Below, piece after piece: positions 16,922-26,727 of a stretch of 64,000 nucleotides of DNA. The stretch comes from Clostridium lentum. Its GTDB lineage: Bacteria > Bacillota > Clostridia > Clostridiales > Clostridiaceae. Made by a program: the position numbers and the translations under genes. The notes beneath the pieces are model-generated. The model had not been told where the DNA came from. It did not search any database and saw nothing but the letters and a program-made list of their open reading frames with translations. The stretch is from the NCBI RefSeq assembly GCF_014287815.1, contig NZ_JACOOQ010000001.1, positions 1 through 64,000 of the forward strand, written 5' to 3'. Each line of letters opens with the position of its first letter. The stretch's first letter is position 1.

Positions 16922-17608
16922 ATGATAGAATTTAATAATGTATCCAAGATATATAACAACAATGTAAAAGCGTTATCAGATGTAAGTGTTAAAATAAATT
17001 CAGGAGATTTTGTATTTTTAGTTGGACCTTCAGGGTCAGGAAAGTCAACTTTTATAAAAATGCTATTAAAAGAAATTGAACCTACAATGGGAAATATAAC
17101 TGTTGCAGATAGGAATTTATCAGAAATAAAAAGAAATCAAGTGCCATATTACAGAAGAAAGATAGGTATGGTGTTTCAAGATTTCAGACTTATACCAACA
17201 TTAAATGTTTATGAAAATGTTGCTTTTGCCATGAGAGTTGTGGAAGCATCTCAAAAGGAAATAAGAAAGAGAGTACCAATGGTTTTATCTCTTGTTGGAT
17301 TATCTCATAAATATAAAATGTTCCCTAATGAATTATCAGGGGGAGAGCAACAGAGAGTATCATTGGCTAGGGCTATAGTGAATAATCCATCTGTACTTAT
17401 AGCTGATGAGCCTACTGGTAATCTAGATCCAGATACAGCAAAAGAAATTATGGAATTATTAGAAGATATAAATAAATCTGGTACAACAATAGTTATGGCT
17501 ACTCACGCTAAGGATATAGTTGATAATATGAAGAAGAGAGTTATAGCTATAGAAAAAGGTTCTATAGTAAGAGATGATAGAAAGGGGATGTACGAAAATG
17601 AAAATTAA
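16922..17608 (+). CDS. ftsE: Cell-division ATP-binding protein FtsE
   Basis: 228 residues, standard for FtsE. ABC ATPase with Walker A GPSGSGKST, Q-loop VFQDFRLIPTLNV typical of FtsE, signature LSGGEQQR and Walker B VLIADEPTGNLDP. With FtsX it forms a membrane complex that activates peptidoglycan hydrolases outside the cell, such as coiled-coil NlpC/P60 enzymes. The start is ATG 16922 behind GAGGTG; an ATG at 16904 precedes that site. ftsE overlaps ftsX by 11 bases. Confidence 0.97.
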   Translation: MIEFNNVSKIYNNNVKALSDVSVKINSGDFVFLVGPSGSGKSTFIKMLLKEIEPTMGNITVADRNLSEIKRNQVPYYRRKIGMVFQDFRLIPTLNVYENVAFAMRVVEASQKEIRKRVPMVLSLVGLSHKYKMFPNELSGGEQQRVSLARAIVNNPSVLIADEPTGNLDPDTAKEIMELLEDINKSGTTIVMATHAKDIVDNMKKRVIAIEKGSIVRDDRKGMYENEN

Positions 17609-18488
17609 TACAATAAATTATTTTATAGTAGATGCCCTGAAAAGTATAAAACGTAATATAACAGTTAGTTTTGCTGCAATGTTAACTGTATTAGTAACAT
17701 TTTTTGTATTAGGTACATTTACTTTAGTTGGTTTAAATTTTAATAAGACTATAGAAGATGTAGCTGATAAGATAGAAATAAAAGTTTATTTACAAGATGA
17801 TATAAAGCTTGTAAATAAAAGGGAAGTAGAAATTAAATTATCGGAGCAGGATGGAGTAAAAGCAGTAACTTATGAATCAAAAGATGAAGCCTTTACAAAA
17901 CTTAAGAAGGATTTAGAAGGAAATAGTGGTATGCTTGAAGGATATAGCCTTGAAAATAATCCACTAGCAAGTTCATATATAGTTACTCTAGAAGATGCAT
18001 CATATGCAAGTAATGTAACTAAAGCAGTAGAAGATATGACAGGTGTGGAATCTGTTACTAATCAACAAGAATTAATTGAAAAAATAAGCAGAGTAGTTGA
18101 TTTTGTACAAATATTAGGAGTAATATTATTCTTTGTATTTATTGGAGTATCAATATTCTTAATAATGAATACAATCAAATTAGCTGTATATTCAAGAAGA
18201 AGAGAAGTAGGAATAATGAAGTTTGTTGGAGCAACAGATTGGTTTATAAGATGGCCATTTGTTATTGAAGGTATAATCATTGGAGCCATTGGTTCATTGC
18301 TTGCAACAGCAGTACTATACTTTATCTATAGAGGTGTATTTGGATTTATAGCAAGTAACCTTTTAATAGCTAACTTAGTTCCAGTATCATTTGTATTAAC
18401 AACTTTATTAGGAGGATTCTTATTAGGTGGAATAGTAGTTGGAGCTATTGGAAGTATAGCTGCACTAAGAAAATTCTTAGTTGTATAA
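17598..18488 (+). CDS. ftsX: Cell-division protein FtsX
   Basis: 296 residues. Four membrane segments: one near residue 25-45, then three in the C-terminal half from about residue 170 on. An extracellular domain lies between the first and second (KIEIKVYLQDDIKL, then VESVTNQQELIEKISRV). LAVYSRRREVGIMKFVGATD is the conserved coupling segment with the ATPase. ATG 17598 lies inside the end of ftsE, so translation is coupled; AAAGGGGATG is the Shine-Dalgarno. A likely target of this complex is the NlpC/P60 hydrolase at 1505-2755, which has the right architecture (inference). Confidence 0.97.
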   Translation: MKINTINYFIVDALKSIKRNITVSFAAMLTVLVTFFVLGTFTLVGLNFNKTIEDVADKIEIKVYLQDDIKLVNKREVEIKLSEQDGVKAVTYESKDEAFTKLKKDLEGNSGMLEGYSLENNPLASSYIVTLEDASYASNVTKAVEDMTGVESVTNQQELIEKISRVVDFVQILGVILFFVFIGVSIFLIMNTIKLAVYSRRREVGIMKFVGATDWFIRWPFVIEGIIIGAIGSLLATAVLYFIYRGVFGFIASNLLIANLVPVSFVLTTLLGGFLLGGIVVGAIGSIAALRKFLVV

Positions 18489-18512
18489 AAACTAAATATT
18501 GAAAAATAAATT

Positions 18513-18551
18513 AATAAGGAGCTGTATGATATTTATAGCTCCTTATTTTTA
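18513..18551 (+). terminator. Terminator after ftsX
   Basis: AATAAGGAGCT pairs with AGCTCCTTATT, followed by TTTTA. Confidence 0.87.
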
Positions 18552-18682
18552 TTAAAAAATAAAAAAAATATAGATAAATAAAAAAGAAGCTTAACATTTA
18601 TTTAAATTAATATTATTATTATATAAGATATAGATATAAAAAGCATAAAGCTATTGAACATACATTGAAAGGAAGTAGGACA

Positions 18683-19945
18683 ATGGAAAATTTTAAGAGA
18701 GAGGAAAAAGAGAGTAGGAAAGATAAATTTAAATGGTTAAAGGTTGCTGCCATAGCTGTATTATTTGTAGGAACAGGAATTGGAATGTTTTATGGAGGTA
18801 ATATTGCAGCAACTAAAGGATTTATTTTAACTGGAGTTCCTGAAAAAGCTGCTGGGGACTTAGGAAAGATAAGTGATGCAAATAAATATAGTGACTTATT
18901 TGAACTTAGAAGCCTGCTTATGGCAAAATATGATGGAGACATAGATGATACTGTACTTTTAGAAGGTGCTATGAAAGGAATGGCATCTGCTTTAGGTGAT
19001 CCATATACTGTTTATATGAATTCAGGTGAATATAAGAATTTTATAGAATCAAATAATAATTTTTATGGAATAGGAGCACAAATTGGTGTAAGAGATGAAA
19101 AGGTGGTAATAATATCACCAATTGAAGGTTCACCAGCTGATAGAGCGGGAATAAAGGCAGGAGATGTAATTTTACAAGTTGATGATTATGAAGTTACTGA
19201 TGCCAATAGTGAAGAGGTAGTATCAAGAGTTAGAGGAGAAAAAGGTGTTTCAGTAAAGTTAATTATAAAAAGAGGAGAAGAGACTTTACAATTTGACATA
19301 GTAAGAGAAGAAATTCAAAGTGAATCAGTAAAAGGTGAAATATTAGAAGGTAATATTGGGTATATTCAAATTACTACTTTTAGTGATGAAGATGTAAGTG
19401 TTAAATTTACAGAAAAGCTCAATGAATTAAAAGAAAGTGGAATGGAAAGATTAATATTAGACCTTAGAGGAAATCCAGGAGGATATTTAGATAAATGTGT
19501 TGAGATAGCATCTAACTTTATTCCAAAAGGAGAGATGATTACTTATACCATAGATAAATATGATAATAAGCAAGTTTCTTTATCTCAAGGTGGAAATACA
19601 ATTGGTATGCCATTAGTGGTATTAGTAAATGGTGGAAGTGCCAGTGCATCAGAAGTTGTTACAGGAGCATTAAAAGATAATAATGTAGCAACAGTTATAG
19701 GAACTACAACATTTGGAAAAGGTATAGTTCAACAGCTTATTCCTTTTGTACAAAGTGACGGAGATACTGGAGCTATTAAAGTAACAACATCAAAGTATTA
19801 TTGTCCTAATGGAGAAAATATTCATGGTAAAGGTATTGAGCCAGATATTAATGTAGAATTAAGCGAAGAAGTGTTAAGTCAAGAGTATAGTAGGGACATT
19901 GATACACAATTCCAAAAGGCATTAGAGGTAATAAGACAAAAATAG
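18683..19945 (+). CDS. Carboxy-terminal processing protease (S41, CtpA/CtpB type)
   Basis: 420 residues. A single N-terminal membrane segment (about residues 20-40) anchors an extracellular protease. A PDZ domain follows (GIGAQIGVRDEKVVIISPIE, then GSPADRAGIKAGDVIL). The S41 core has the catalytic Ser in GGSASASE (residues 317-324) and the Lys in FGKGIVQQ. The start is ATG 18683 behind GGAAGTAGGA. It sits between ftsEX and a MinJ-like PDZ gene, the same order as ftsEX-ctpB-minJ in B. subtilis. CtpB there cleaves a sporulation signalling protein; the substrate here is unknown. Confidence 0.94.
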   Translation: MENFKREEKESRKDKFKWLKVAAIAVLFVGTGIGMFYGGNIAATKGFILTGVPEKAAGDLGKISDANKYSDLFELRSLLMAKYDGDIDDTVLLEGAMKGMASALGDPYTVYMNSGEYKNFIESNNNFYGIGAQIGVRDEKVVIISPIEGSPADRAGIKAGDVILQVDDYEVTDANSEEVVSRVRGEKGVSVKLIIKRGEETLQFDIVREEIQSESVKGEILEGNIGYIQITTFSDEDVSVKFTEKLNELKESGMERLILDLRGNPGGYLDKCVEIASNFIPKGEMITYTIDKYDNKQVSLSQGGNTIGMPLVVLVNGGSASASEVVTGALKDNNVATVIGTTTFGKGIVQQLIPFVQSDGDTGAIKVTTSKYYCPNGENIHGKGIEPDINVELSEEVLSQEYSRDIDTQFQKALEVIRQK

Positions 19946-19963
19946 TAACTTAGGAGGCTACAA

Positions 19964-21232
19964 ATGGAGCTGATAACATATAGTCTAAGAACTGTAGCAA
20001 AAGCAATAATTGAACCAACATATTTACTAATGCTTATAGTATTTGGAATAATATTTTATTTAAAAAATAAAAAGACTGCAATTATACAACAAATGACAAT
20101 AGGAGAAGTAATTGATACTCCCCTAGAATTAACATTATCACAAATAGTGATAGGTATATTAGCAGGAACAATAGGAAGTGTTATATTAGCTATATTAGGT
20201 ATTAGTTTTGGCAATAATTCAGGTATAGAATTTATTTTTATAACATCAATAGTACTATTGAGCATAAGGCCTAAGCTTGTATGCTTTGCTTATTCTGGAG
20301 CATTACTTGGAGCAGTGAGTATGATATTAAATATAATATTAAATAGCATTGGTATGAAGTCATATATCAATATAAATATACTTTCATTAACTAGTTTTAT
20401 AGCGGTTTTACACATTATGGAAGGCATCATTGTAATGGTAGATGGAAGTAGAGGTTCAATTCCGGTATTCAGTAATAGGGAAAACAAAATAGTTGGTGGA
20501 TTTTCATTTAATAGATACTGGGCTATACCCATAGCTGTGATGATAATGATTAGTGGAGAGTCTTCAGGAACAGGAATAATTTCAGCACCAACATATAGTT
20601 GGTGGCCTATTATTAAAGATTTTAATTTAACAGCAATTTTAGCTACAGCATCTTTAATGTTTGCTCCTTTTTATGGTGTAATAGGTTATAGTTCTGTTAC
20701 CTTTACTAAAAGAAAAAAGGAAAAAGTACTAGGAGCAGGGATAGGAATATTATTATATGGAATATCATTACTTATTGTTTCACAATTATGTAGTATTGGA
20801 TTAGTTGGAGAAATAATAGCATTAGTTTATATGCCATTAGCACATGAGTTATTGATTAAATTTGAAAGAATGAAAGAAAAAAATGGAGAATACTTATATG
20901 TAAGTGGTGAGGATGGTATATCAATACTTGAAGTAGCACCTAATTCTGTGGCTTTTGAAGCAGGAATTAGAAGAGGTGATAAAATTTTAGCTGTAAATGG
21001 TGAAGCTGCAACTTCAGAGGTAGATATATTAAATGCTGTTAAAGAAGCTAAGTCTACTTTACCTATTAAAATAAAAAGTAGATACGGTAAGATAAATGAT
21101 TATATATTACAATTAGGGAATAGAAGGTTGGGAGTATTATTAGTTCCTCGTATGATAAAAGATGAAAGTAGAATTGATATAAGCAGTGATGAATTTAAAA
21201 GAATATTAGAGCAATTAAAAATCAAAAAATAG
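19964..21232 (+). CDS. MinJ-like polytopic membrane protein with C-terminal PDZ domain
   Basis: 422 residues. About eight membrane segments occupy residues 10-310. A cytoplasmic PDZ domain lies at about 320-400 (GISILEVAPNSVAFEAGIRR, then GDKILAVNGEAATSEVDI). This is the architecture of B. subtilis MinJ (YvjD), which links DivIVA to MinCD at the division site, and the gene order ctpA-minJ-uvrB is conserved. Motility or division-topology roles are inferred from that. GGAGG precedes the ATG, 18 bp after ctpA, so the two are one operon. Confidence 0.8.
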   Translation: MELITYSLRTVAKAIIEPTYLLMLIVFGIIFYLKNKKTAIIQQMTIGEVIDTPLELTLSQIVIGILAGTIGSVILAILGISFGNNSGIEFIFITSIVLLSIRPKLVCFAYSGALLGAVSMILNIILNSIGMKSYININILSLTSFIAVLHIMEGIIVMVDGSRGSIPVFSNRENKIVGGFSFNRYWAIPIAVMIMISGESSGTGIISAPTYSWWPIIKDFNLTAILATASLMFAPFYGVIGYSSVTFTKRKKEKVLGAGIGILLYGISLLIVSQLCSIGLVGEIIALVYMPLAHELLIKFERMKEKNGEYLYVSGEDGISILEVAPNSVAFEAGIRRGDKILAVNGEAATSEVDILNAVKEAKSTLPIKIKSRYGKINDYILQLGNRRLGVLLVPRMIKDESRIDISSDEFKRILEQLKIKK

Positions 21233-21261
21233 TGATTGCATTTGCAATTGCTATTTTTTTA
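21228..21261 (+). terminator. Terminator after the minJ-like gene
   Basis: AATAGTGATTGC pairs with GCAATTGCTATT, followed by TTTTT. The stem starts in the stop codon. Confidence 0.82.
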
Positions 21262-21353
21262 TAGCTTAAATTTAGATGTTAATAAATTTTACAAAATGTT
21301 AATAATAAGTAGAATAGATATATAGTATTAATTATGACGGAGTTGATAAAAAA

Positions 21354-23321
21354 ATGAATAAATTTAAGATACATTCAAAATTTAAACCAATGGGGGATCA
21401 ACCTAAAGCCATTGATTCACTAACAGGTGGAATAGAAGAAGGACGAGAATTTCAAACACTATTAGGGGTTACTGGTTCAGGAAAAACCTATACCATGGCC
21501 AATATTATCGAAAGGGTTCAAAAACCAACTATAGTATTAGCACATAATAAAACTTTAGCAGCTCAATTATGTTCTGAATTTAAAGAATTCTTTCCAAACA
21601 ATATAGTTGAATATTTTGTATCATATTATGACTACTATCAACCAGAAGCTTATGTGGCTTCCACTGATACATTTATAGAAAAAGATGCATCTATAAATGA
21701 TGAGATAGATAAGCTTAGACATGCTGCTACATCAGCGTTATTAGAAAGAAGAGATGTAATTATTGTTGCATCAGTTTCTTGTATATATGGATTAGGTAAT
21801 CCAGAAGAATATAAAAAGCTTACAATATCTTTAAGACCAGGAATGGAAAAAGATAGAGATGAAATTATAAGAAAGCTTATAGATATTCAATATGAAAGAA
21901 ATGATATAGACTTTTCTAGAGGTACATTTAGAGTAAGAGGTGATTCTTTAGATATAGTTCCATCATCATCATCTAATAATGGAATAAGAATAGAGTTCTT
22001 TGGTGATGAAATTGATAGAATAAGAGAATTTGATGTGTTAACAGGGAAGATAATTGGAGATAGAAAGCATGTATCAATAACTCCAGCATCTCACTTTGCT
22101 GCTTCACAAGAAACAATAGATAAAGCAATTAATGTAATAGAATATGAATTAGAGGAAAGATTAAAAGAGCTTACATCACAAGATAAACTTGTGGAAGCTC
22201 AAAGGTTAAGACAAAGAACAAACTATGATATTGAAATGATTAAGGAAATGGGATATTGTAGTGGTATAGAAAATTATTCTAGAATTCTTGATGGAAGAGC
22301 GCCAGGAACGCCACCACAAACATTGTTAGATTATTTCCCAGATGATTACTTAATGTTTATTGATGAAAGCCACGTTACATTACCACAAGTTAGGGCAATG
22401 TATGCTGGAGATAAATCAAGAAAAGATAACTTAGTAGAGTATGGATTTAGACTTCCATCAGCTTATGATAATAGGCCATTACAGTTTAAAGAATTTGAGA
22501 ATAAGATTAATCAAGTTATTTTTGTTTCTGCTACACCAGGCCAATATGAGGTAGATCATTCAACTAATATAGCAGAGCAAATAATACGTCCAACTGGACT
22601 TATAGATCCTGAAATAGAAATAAGACCTGTAAATGGTCAAATTGATGATTTATATGAAAGTATCTTAGAAACTACTAAGAGAGGATTTAGGACATTAGTT
22701 ACTACATTAACTAAAAAGATGGCAGAAGATTTAACTAAGTATCTTACTGATATTGATGTGAAGACAACATATATGCATTCTGATATAGATACAATTGAGA
22801 GAATGGAAATAATTAGAGACCTAAGACTTGGTAAGTATGATGTGCTTGTGGGAATTAACCTTTTAAGAGAAGGGCTTGATATACCAGAAGTTGCTTTAGT
22901 GGCAATTTTAGATGCTGATAAAGAAGGATTCTTAAGATCAGAGACATCTATGATACAAACAATAGGTAGAGCAGCTAGAAATGCTGAGAGTAAGGTTGTT
23001 ATGTATGCTGATAGCATAACTGGATCTATGGATAGAGCCATTAAGGAAACAGAAAGAAGAAGAAAGATTCAAATGGATTATAATAAGGAGCATGGCATAA
23101 TACCTAAGACCATTAAAAAGGATGTAAGAGACGTTATTGGAAGTATAATGGTTACAGAAGAATCTGAAACTTATGAAGTTGATAGCACAGGATTATCTGA
23201 AAATGATAAGGTTAAATTAATAAAGGAATATACTGATGAAATGAAAGATGCTGCTAAGAATCTTCAATTTGAAAGAGCTGCAGAACTTAGAGATATGATT
23301 AATGATTTAAAGGAAAAATAA
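21354..23321 (+). CDS. uvrB: Excinuclease ABC subunit B
   Basis: 655 residues, full length. Walker A GVTGSGKT (near residue 40), beta-hairpin region [24 protein letters not shown]-type box [11 protein letters not shown], helicase motif [10 protein letters not shown] and a C-terminal UVR domain ([18 protein letters not shown]) that contacts UvrC. UvrB verifies DNA damage handed over by UvrA. The start ATG 21354 has a modest GACGGAG site. In most Firmicutes uvrA follows directly; here a 7-kb signalling/transport cassette lies between them. Confidence 0.98.
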   Translation: MNKFKIHSKFKPMGDQPKAIDSLTGGIEEGREFQTLLGVTGSGKTYTMANIIERVQKPTIVLAHNKTLAAQLCSEFKEFFPNNIVEYFVSYYDYYQPEAYVASTDTFIEKDASINDEIDKLRHAATSALLERRDVIIVASVSCIYGLGNPEEYKKLTISLRPGMEKDRDEIIRKLIDIQYERNDIDFSRGTFRVRGDSLDIVPSSSSNNGIRIEFFGDEIDRIREFDVLTGKIIGDRKHVSITPASHFAASQETIDKAINVIEYELEERLKELTSQDKLVEAQRLRQRTNYDIEMIKEMGYCSGIENYSRILDGRAPGTPPQTLLDYFPDDYLMFIDESHVTLPQVRAMYAGDKSRKDNLVEYGFRLPSAYDNRPLQFKEFENKINQVIFVSATPGQYEVDHSTNIAEQIIRPTGLIDPEIEIRPVNGQIDDLYESILETTKRGFRTLVTTLTKKMAEDLTKYLTDIDVKTTYMHSDIDTIERMEIIRDLRLGKYDVLVGINLLREGLDIPEVALVAILDADKEGFLRSETSMIQTIGRAARNAESKVVMYADSITGSMDRAIKETERRRKIQMDYNKEHGIIPKTIKKDVRDVIGSIMVTEESETYEVDSTGLSENDKVKLIKEYTDEMKDAAKNLQFERAAELRDMINDLKEK

Positions 23322-23487
23322 TTTCCTAGGAAATTGCATTAAGTATTTTTATGAAAGTCATTTAAAAATCTCATAATTAAAATAATTGTATATATGATAT
23401 ACTGTGTTTGAACTGTTTTGAAAACTTAATGAATAGATATAGTTTCAATATATCCATTCATCATAAATTTCATAACAAATATATATT

Positions 23488-23540
23488 GAGGCTATCGCTA
23501 ACGGATTTTTTTATCCGCTATTGCGACAGCCTCTTTAGTA
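23488..23540 (+). terminator. Long stem-loop terminator after uvrB
   Basis: GAGGCT-TCGC-CGGAT pairs with ATCCG-GCGA-AGCCTC around seven Ts, with a weak T run downstream. The stem is about 20 bp with two interruptions, more GC-rich than its surroundings. It could also be a small repeat element. Confidence 0.65.
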
Positions 23541-23611
23541 ATACTAATTTATAGAGATATAATTTTTTGATATAATTTATATAATTATTTGTTATAGAGG
23601 ATGGAGAATTT

Positions 23612-24313
23612 ATGAATGCAAGTAACAAAATATTAGTAGTTGAAGATGACTGGGATATAAATGCGCTGTTATGTAAGATACTAAGTCAAAATGGATATGA
23701 TGTAAGAGGGGCATATTCGGGATCAGAAGCAAAGATGTGCATTGAGAAAAGTCAATATGATCTTATAATTTTAGATTTAATGTTACCAGGGATATGCGGA
23801 GAAGAGTTAATAAAGGAAATTAGAAAGAATTATTTAATGCCAATAATAGTGGAGTCAGCTAAGATAACTCCAGAAGATAAGATTGGAGTATTAAAAATGG
23901 GGGCTGATGATTTTATTAGTAAGCCATTTGATATAAATGAAGTTTTGGCTAGAGTAGAGGCACAATTAAGAAGGTATAAAGCATTTTCTAGTTCTAAAAC
24001 AAATAGCAATAATAAATTAACTCATAAAAATTTAACTTTAGATATAGATAGTAGACAAGTACAGGTAAATGGAATAAACATAAATTTAACAGTTAGAGAA
24101 TTTGATATATTAGAACTATTAATTAGTAATCCTAACAAAGTGTTTACAAGGGCAAATTTATTTGAGGCAGTTTGGAAAGATGAATTCATTGGAGATTATA
24201 ATACTGTTAATGTACATATTAGTAATTTAAGAGCCAAGATATCTAAGATAGATAAGGAAAATGAATATATACAAACAGTATGGGGAATTGGATTTAAATT
24301 AAAGTCTGAATAG
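23612..24313 (+). CDS. OmpR-family response regulator
   Basis: 233 residues. Receiver domain with acidic pocket VVEDDWD and phospho-acceptor Asp55 in ILDLMLPG, conserved Lys in ISKPFD, then an OmpR/PhoB winged helix (LTVREFDILELLISNPNKVF, then YNTVNVHISNLRAKI). This subtype commonly controls bacitracin or lantibiotic resistance exporters. The partner kinase is not adjacent but lies at 29236-30174, beyond two ABC exporters. A terminator separates this gene from the first ABC gene, so it has its own promoter (a perfect -10 TATAAT at 23571-23576). Confidence 0.95.
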   Translation: MNASNKILVVEDDWDINALLCKILSQNGYDVRGAYSGSEAKMCIEKSQYDLIILDLMLPGICGEELIKEIRKNYLMPIIVESAKITPEDKIGVLKMGADDFISKPFDINEVLARVEAQLRRYKAFSSSKTNSNNKLTHKNLTLDIDSRQVQVNGININLTVREFDILELLISNPNKVFTRANLFEAVWKDEFIGDYNTVNVHISNLRAKISKIDKENEYIQTVWGIGFKLKSE

Positions 24314-24383
24314 TTAATATTTGTAGGAAAGAAAATTACAATAGGAAATAATATATTTAAAAAATGTAATTATACAATTTAAA

Positions 24384-24427
24384 TAGTGGTTGGTAGAAAA
24401 TTTAATGAGTTCTACCAACCATTTTTT
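24384..24427 (+). terminator. Terminator after the response regulator
   Basis: TGGTTGGTAGAA pairs with TTCTACCAACCA around an AT loop, followed by TTTTTT. Confidence 0.9.
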
Positions 24428-24451
24428 AATCTTATTTTTTATCTTTGAAAC

Positions 24452-24505
24452 TTAATACTTTCTTAATATTTTCTTTAAGGTATCTTACAACTATGGATAT
24501 ACAAT
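24452..24505 (+). promoter_or_regulatory. Putative response-regulator boxes and promoter of the ABC exporter operon
   Basis: Three direct repeats with 11-bp period: TTAAT (24452), TTAAT (24463) and TTTAA (24474), each separated by 6 bp. One helical turn between pentamers is typical of OmpR-family sites such as NisR/SpaR boxes. A -10-like TACAAT at 24500-24505 follows with a poor -35 that the third repeat would replace, as in activator-dependent promoters. Confidence 0.55.
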
Positions 24506-24574
24506 GTAAGTAAATTAAGAATTTAAATAAAAAAAGAAGTGATAGATAAATTAATACTTAGGGGGTAAATAAAA

Positions 24575-25498
24575 ATGAAAAAAGTTGTATTGAAGACATA
24601 TAACATTACTAAAAAATATGGTGAACAACTGGCTGTAGATAATGTTAATATGACTATTAAAAAAGGTGATATATATGGATTTATAGGTCAAAATGGTGCT
24701 GGTAAAACAACATTAATTAGACTTATTACAGGATTAATTCATAAAAGTGGTGGAGAAATAGAGCTTTTAGGGGCAAATGAGGAAAATGAGTTAAATAAGG
24801 CAAGAACAATGGTTGGAAGTTTAATTGAATCCCCTTCATTTTATACTAATATGACGGCAAGAGAAAACCTAGAAGTATCTAGATTAGTAAGGAATATACC
24901 AGGAAAGAAATGTATAGATGAAGTATTAGAATTAGTTGGATTAAAAGATGTTGAAAAGAAAAAAGTTAAGAACTTTTCTTTAGGAATGAGACAAAGATTA
25001 GGAATTGCAAATGCACTAATGGGAAATCCTAAATTGCTTATATTAGATGAACCTATAAATGGACTTGATCCAATGGGAATTGTTGAAATAAGAGAATTAT
25101 TAAAGAAGATAAATAAAGAAAAAGATATGACAATATTGATATCAAGCCATATATTAAGTGAGCTATCAGAACTTGCAACAACTTATGGAATAATCTCAAA
25201 TGGAAAATTAATTGAAGAAATTACAGCTAAGCAACTATCCAAAAAATGTAGACAATATATAGATTTAAAGGTTGATAATACAGCTAGGGCGGTAATTTTG
25301 TTAGAGAGAGAATTAGGAATAAGTGATTATGAGGTATTAGAAGATAGTAACATAAAGGTATTTTCTAATTTGGATAATGTTGGTGAAGTAAATTCGTTAT
25401 TATCAAGATCCGGAATTATTGTTGAAAGTATAAGTGTTAAAGGTGAAAATTTGGAGGAATACTTTATGAATAAAGTTGGAGGTGTTTTAAATGCTTAA
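24575..25498 (+). CDS. BcrA/LanF-type ABC transporter ATP-binding protein
   Basis: 307 residues. N-terminal ABC domain with Walker A GQNGAGKTT, signature FSLGMRQRLG, Walker B LLILDEPINGLDP and the H-loop SSHILSEL. An extra C-terminal domain of about 90 residues is typical of bacitracin/lantibiotic self-protection ATPases (BcrA, LanF). AGGGGG precedes the ATG. It overlaps the following permease by 8 bases. Neighbouring two-component genes support a role in peptide-antibiotic sensing and export; the substrate is unknown. Confidence 0.92.
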   Translation: MKKVVLKTYNITKKYGEQLAVDNVNMTIKKGDIYGFIGQNGAGKTTLIRLITGLIHKSGGEIELLGANEENELNKARTMVGSLIESPSFYTNMTARENLEVSRLVRNIPGKKCIDEVLELVGLKDVEKKKVKNFSLGMRQRLGIANALMGNPKLLILDEPINGLDPMGIVEIRELLKKINKEKDMTILISSHILSELSELATTYGIISNGKLIEEITAKQLSKKCRQYIDLKVDNTARAVILLERELGISDYEVLEDSNIKVFSNLDNVGEVNSLLSRSGIIVESISVKGENLEEYFMNKVGGVLNA

Positions 25499-26372
25499 AG
25501 CAATACAAGCAGAATTATATAAGCTATTTAAAAATAGAACATTTAAAGTACTAATATGTGTTGCAGTTTTATTATCTACATTGACAGTAGTTATGTGTTC
25601 ATCGGTTTTTGAGAAAATACTTAATGATAGTTTAGGAAATATGCCACAAGATCAAAAAGAGGTTCTTATGGAACAATTAACAAGTATGTCTGAAAGTGAA
25701 GCAATAGTAACACCAGGCCAACTAGGAATTCAGTTACAAGCTAAAGATATGATGAATCCAACTTCAATAGAAGTATACCATGCTTCATTTGGGTCAGGAG
25801 TTATAGAAATAATAATAGGTATATTAGTAGGAGCATTAATAGCAAAAGAATACTCACAAGGTACAATTAAAAATTTCTTAGCTTACGGTAAGAGGAGAGA
25901 AGAATTTTATCTAGCAAAATTTGTATCTATGGTTATAGCAGTTACAATAATTTTAGCTGTTATGACAATCCTACCAACCATAGTAGTAACGCTAATGAAT
26001 GGCTGGGGACAAGCTTTTGAAATTTCACAACTATTAGGAATGATAAAAACATTTGTTGCATCAGTTATTGCGGGTTCAGCAGTAGCAGCATTAGCTATGA
26101 TTATAGCAACATTAGTAAAAAGTAATGGAGCTACAATAGGAATAACAGTAGCAATATTTATAGGGATTCCTACGTTAGCTAGATTTTTATACGGAATATA
26201 TCCTTGGTTCGATAGAGTTTATGAGGTATTACCATTTTATAATTCAGCATTAGCAACTTCAATTAAAGCAGGAAATGGAGATTTGTTAAGATCAGTAATA
26301 ATTTCATTAGTAACAATAGCAATTTCGTTATTTATGGGAATAAAAATATTTAAGTCGCAAGATATCAAATAA
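25491..26372 (+). CDS. ABC-2 type permease (LanE/BcrB-like)
   Basis: 293 residues with six predicted membrane segments, the first at about residues 18-36, then a long extracellular loop (about 45-100). The segment KEYSQGTIKNFLAYGKRREE is typical of the ABC-2/LanEG permeases of peptide-antibiotic immunity exporters. GGAGGTG lies inside the end of the ATPase gene, so translation is coupled. It pairs with the preceding ATPase. Confidence 0.9.
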   Translation: MLKAIQAELYKLFKNRTFKVLICVAVLLSTLTVVMCSSVFEKILNDSLGNMPQDQKEVLMEQLTSMSESEAIVTPGQLGIQLQAKDMMNPTSIEVYHASFGSGVIEIIIGILVGALIAKEYSQGTIKNFLAYGKRREEFYLAKFVSMVIAVTIILAVMTILPTIVVTLMNGWGQAFEISQLLGMIKTFVASVIAGSAVAALAMIIATLVKSNGATIGITVAIFIGIPTLARFLYGIYPWFDRVYEVLPFYNSALATSIKAGNGDLLRSVIISLVTIAISLFMGIKIFKSQDIK

Positions 26373-26392
26373 GAAAGGTTAGTAGATTAAAA

Positions 26393-26686
26393 ATGATTAA
26401 TAGTAAATTAGAAAAGAACATTAAATTAGGCTTTGGGATAGTTATTTTTATTTTAGGAATTATATCATTTATTATATTACCTAATAAAGTAGGAATGCAG
26501 ATTTCAGTTAGTGGTGAATTACAAAATTATATGTCAAAGATAATTGCTGTTATTATACCAATTGGGATATATGGACTTGGTTTTTTACCCAATGGAAATG
26601 GTAAATCAGCAGAAATAAAAAGGAATATAATTTTATCATTATTAGCTATAGTTATTCAAATTTTTACATTAGTTTCAAATTTATAA
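26393..26686 (+). CDS. Small DUF1648/SdpI-like membrane protein
   Basis: 97 residues with three membrane segments (about 11-30, 46-65 and 75-95). Between the first two lies LPNKVGMQISVSGELQNYMS, which resembles the DUF1648 pattern (LPxxVPxHxxxxGxxxxYxSK) found in SdpI-type immunity proteins. It looks like a stand-alone or shortened version of that domain. It sits in the exporter operon between two ABC systems. An accessory immunity or sensing role is inference. A weak AAAGG site precedes it. Confidence 0.65.
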   Translation: MINSKLEKNIKLGFGIVIFILGIISFIILPNKVGMQISVSGELQNYMSKIIAVIIPIGIYGLGFLPNGNGKSAEIKRNIILSLLAIVIQIFTLVSNL

Positions 26687-26727
26687 GGATATTATAAAAG
26701 GGGAATAAGTATAAGGGGAGAAATAGT

